This document shows, in pieces, positions 63,637-64,000 of a DNA stretch of 64,000 bases. Positions within the stretch are counted from its first letter, which is position 1. Every line of letters begins with the position of its first letter. The translations under genes were made by a program, and so were the position numbers. Source of the DNA: Pseudomonas fluorescens (GTDB taxonomy: Bacteria > Pseudomonadota > Gammaproteobacteria > Pseudomonadales > Pseudomonadaceae); the NCBI RefSeq assembly GCF_002022275.1, contig NZ_MSDF01000052.1, positions 186,001 through 250,000 on the forward strand. The letters are read 5' to 3'. The notes below the pieces were generated by a model. It worked only from the letters and a program-made list of their open reading frames with translations. It was not told the origin of the DNA and ran no database searches.

Positions 63637-64000
63637 ATGGCTAAGCCAACCGGCCAACGGGCCGTATTTTCAGGGGCGATACTGATAGGAGGCTGCCTGC
63701 TCTGGGCCGCCAGCCAAGGTGTGCAGGCTCAGACCAGCCTGACCATTCGCGCGGTGATCATCGCGCCTCCACCGTGCGTGATTAACAGCGGCAGTACGCT
63801 TGATGTGCCCTTCGGGAATGACCTCCTGACGTCACGGGTTGACGGGGTCAATTACCGGCGAGATGTGCCGTATACGGTCACGTGCGACTCCCCTTTCAGC
63901 AATGCGTTGACGCTGGAACTCAAGGGCACGGGAGCTGCGTTTGACAGCGCAGTGCTGATGACGCGCAAGGCCGACCTTGGCGTAAAGCTGTTTGTAAATG
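63637..64000 (+). CDS. Minor fimbrial subunit, 3' end outside window
   Basis: Translating from the ATG at 63637 (AAGGG 7 bases upstream; in-frame ATG at 63619 also possible) gives a signal peptide (ILIGGCLLWAASQGVQAQTS), then TSLTIRAVIIAPPPCVINSG, LDVPFGNDLLTSRVDG and PYTVTCDSPFSN, the pattern of minor pilins of the SmfF/PapF/FimF type with Cys spaced about 40 apart. The frame is open to the right edge (121 codons seen). It is probably an adaptor preceding a tip adhesin gene beyond the window. Confidence 0.85.
   Translation, partial: MAKPTGQRAVFSGAILIGGCLLWAASQGVQAQTSLTIRAVIIAPPPCVINSGSTLDVPFGNDLLTSRVDGVNYRRDVPYTVTCDSPFSNALTLELKGTGAAFDSAVLMTRKADLGVKLFVN

Noticed and set aside
1-64000. tRNA, rRNA, CRISPR arrays or riboswitches
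   Set aside because: I looked for repeats with regular spacing and for cloverleaf or conserved leader patterns and saw none; a covariance-model search would be decisive.

Overview
The window is high-GC, densely packed bacterial chromosome that looks like the Pseudomonas fluorescens group. The evidence is recognisable hpd, ahpC/ahpF, gor, galU, gloA and cdaR genes, an MvaT/MvaU-type H-NS protein, and intergenic REP-like inverted repeats of the fluorescent-Pseudomonas kind (GTGGGAGCTGGCTTGC and GTGGCGAGCGGGCTTGC arms). No rRNA, tRNA, CRISPR array or intact insertion sequence was seen. Both edges cut genes.

Left part (1-8233): a two-component signalling block. A plus-strand histidine kinase faces a minus-strand operon of hybrid kinase (CHASE3-GAF-kinase-three receivers), CheR, stand-alone CheB esterase, receiver-kinase and single receiver. 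No chemoreceptor, CheA or CheW is present. It is followed by a visibly AT-richer gene for a 1284-residue effector-like protein (8510-12364). This protein has a Ser/Thr-rich N-terminus, tandem 70-residue repeats and a C-terminal Cys-His-Asp protease-like region, and a close match to a HrpL (hrp) box lies 68 bases upstream. I regard this as the most interesting item.

Centre-left (12685-32091): a stand-alone receiver, then thirteen co-oriented genes (13213-26397), many overlapping by 4 or 14 bases, that encode an envelope programme. They are two predicted outer-membrane barrel proteins, a DUF1254/DUF1214 protein, a DUF2092 protein, a Pro/His-rich protein, a complete MoxR-DUF58-DUF4381-VWA-VWA/TPR-BatD cassette, a secreted HAD phosphatase and a secreted sulfatase. 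Next come a membrane spermidine-synthase-like fusion, a DUF3313 lipoprotein and a seven-haem cytochrome c with TPRs. The MoxR/VWA cassette may act as a maturation chaperone for the co-encoded exported enzymes; that is inference.

Centre (32097-43667): ordinary metabolic and accessory genes. They include an Asp/Glu racemase, a GNAT, a TAP-like lipoprotein hydrolase, a glycerate module (cdaR, glycerate kinase and a divergent MFS transporter), an SDR that lacks its catalytic Tyr/Lys and is divergent from a LysR gene, an aldo/keto reductase and RarD.

Right part (43725-58035): hpd, an EamA exporter with a divergent LysR gene, a CSS-EAL c-di-GMP phosphodiesterase, an MvaT-family silencer with a 20-bp palindrome upstream, gloA, ahpF, ahpC, a tyrosine recombinase divergent from a KfrA-like protein, gor, galU and a small protein. 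The right end (58036-64000) is an AT-rich leader followed by a Pap-ordered chaperone-usher fimbrial operon that runs off the edge.
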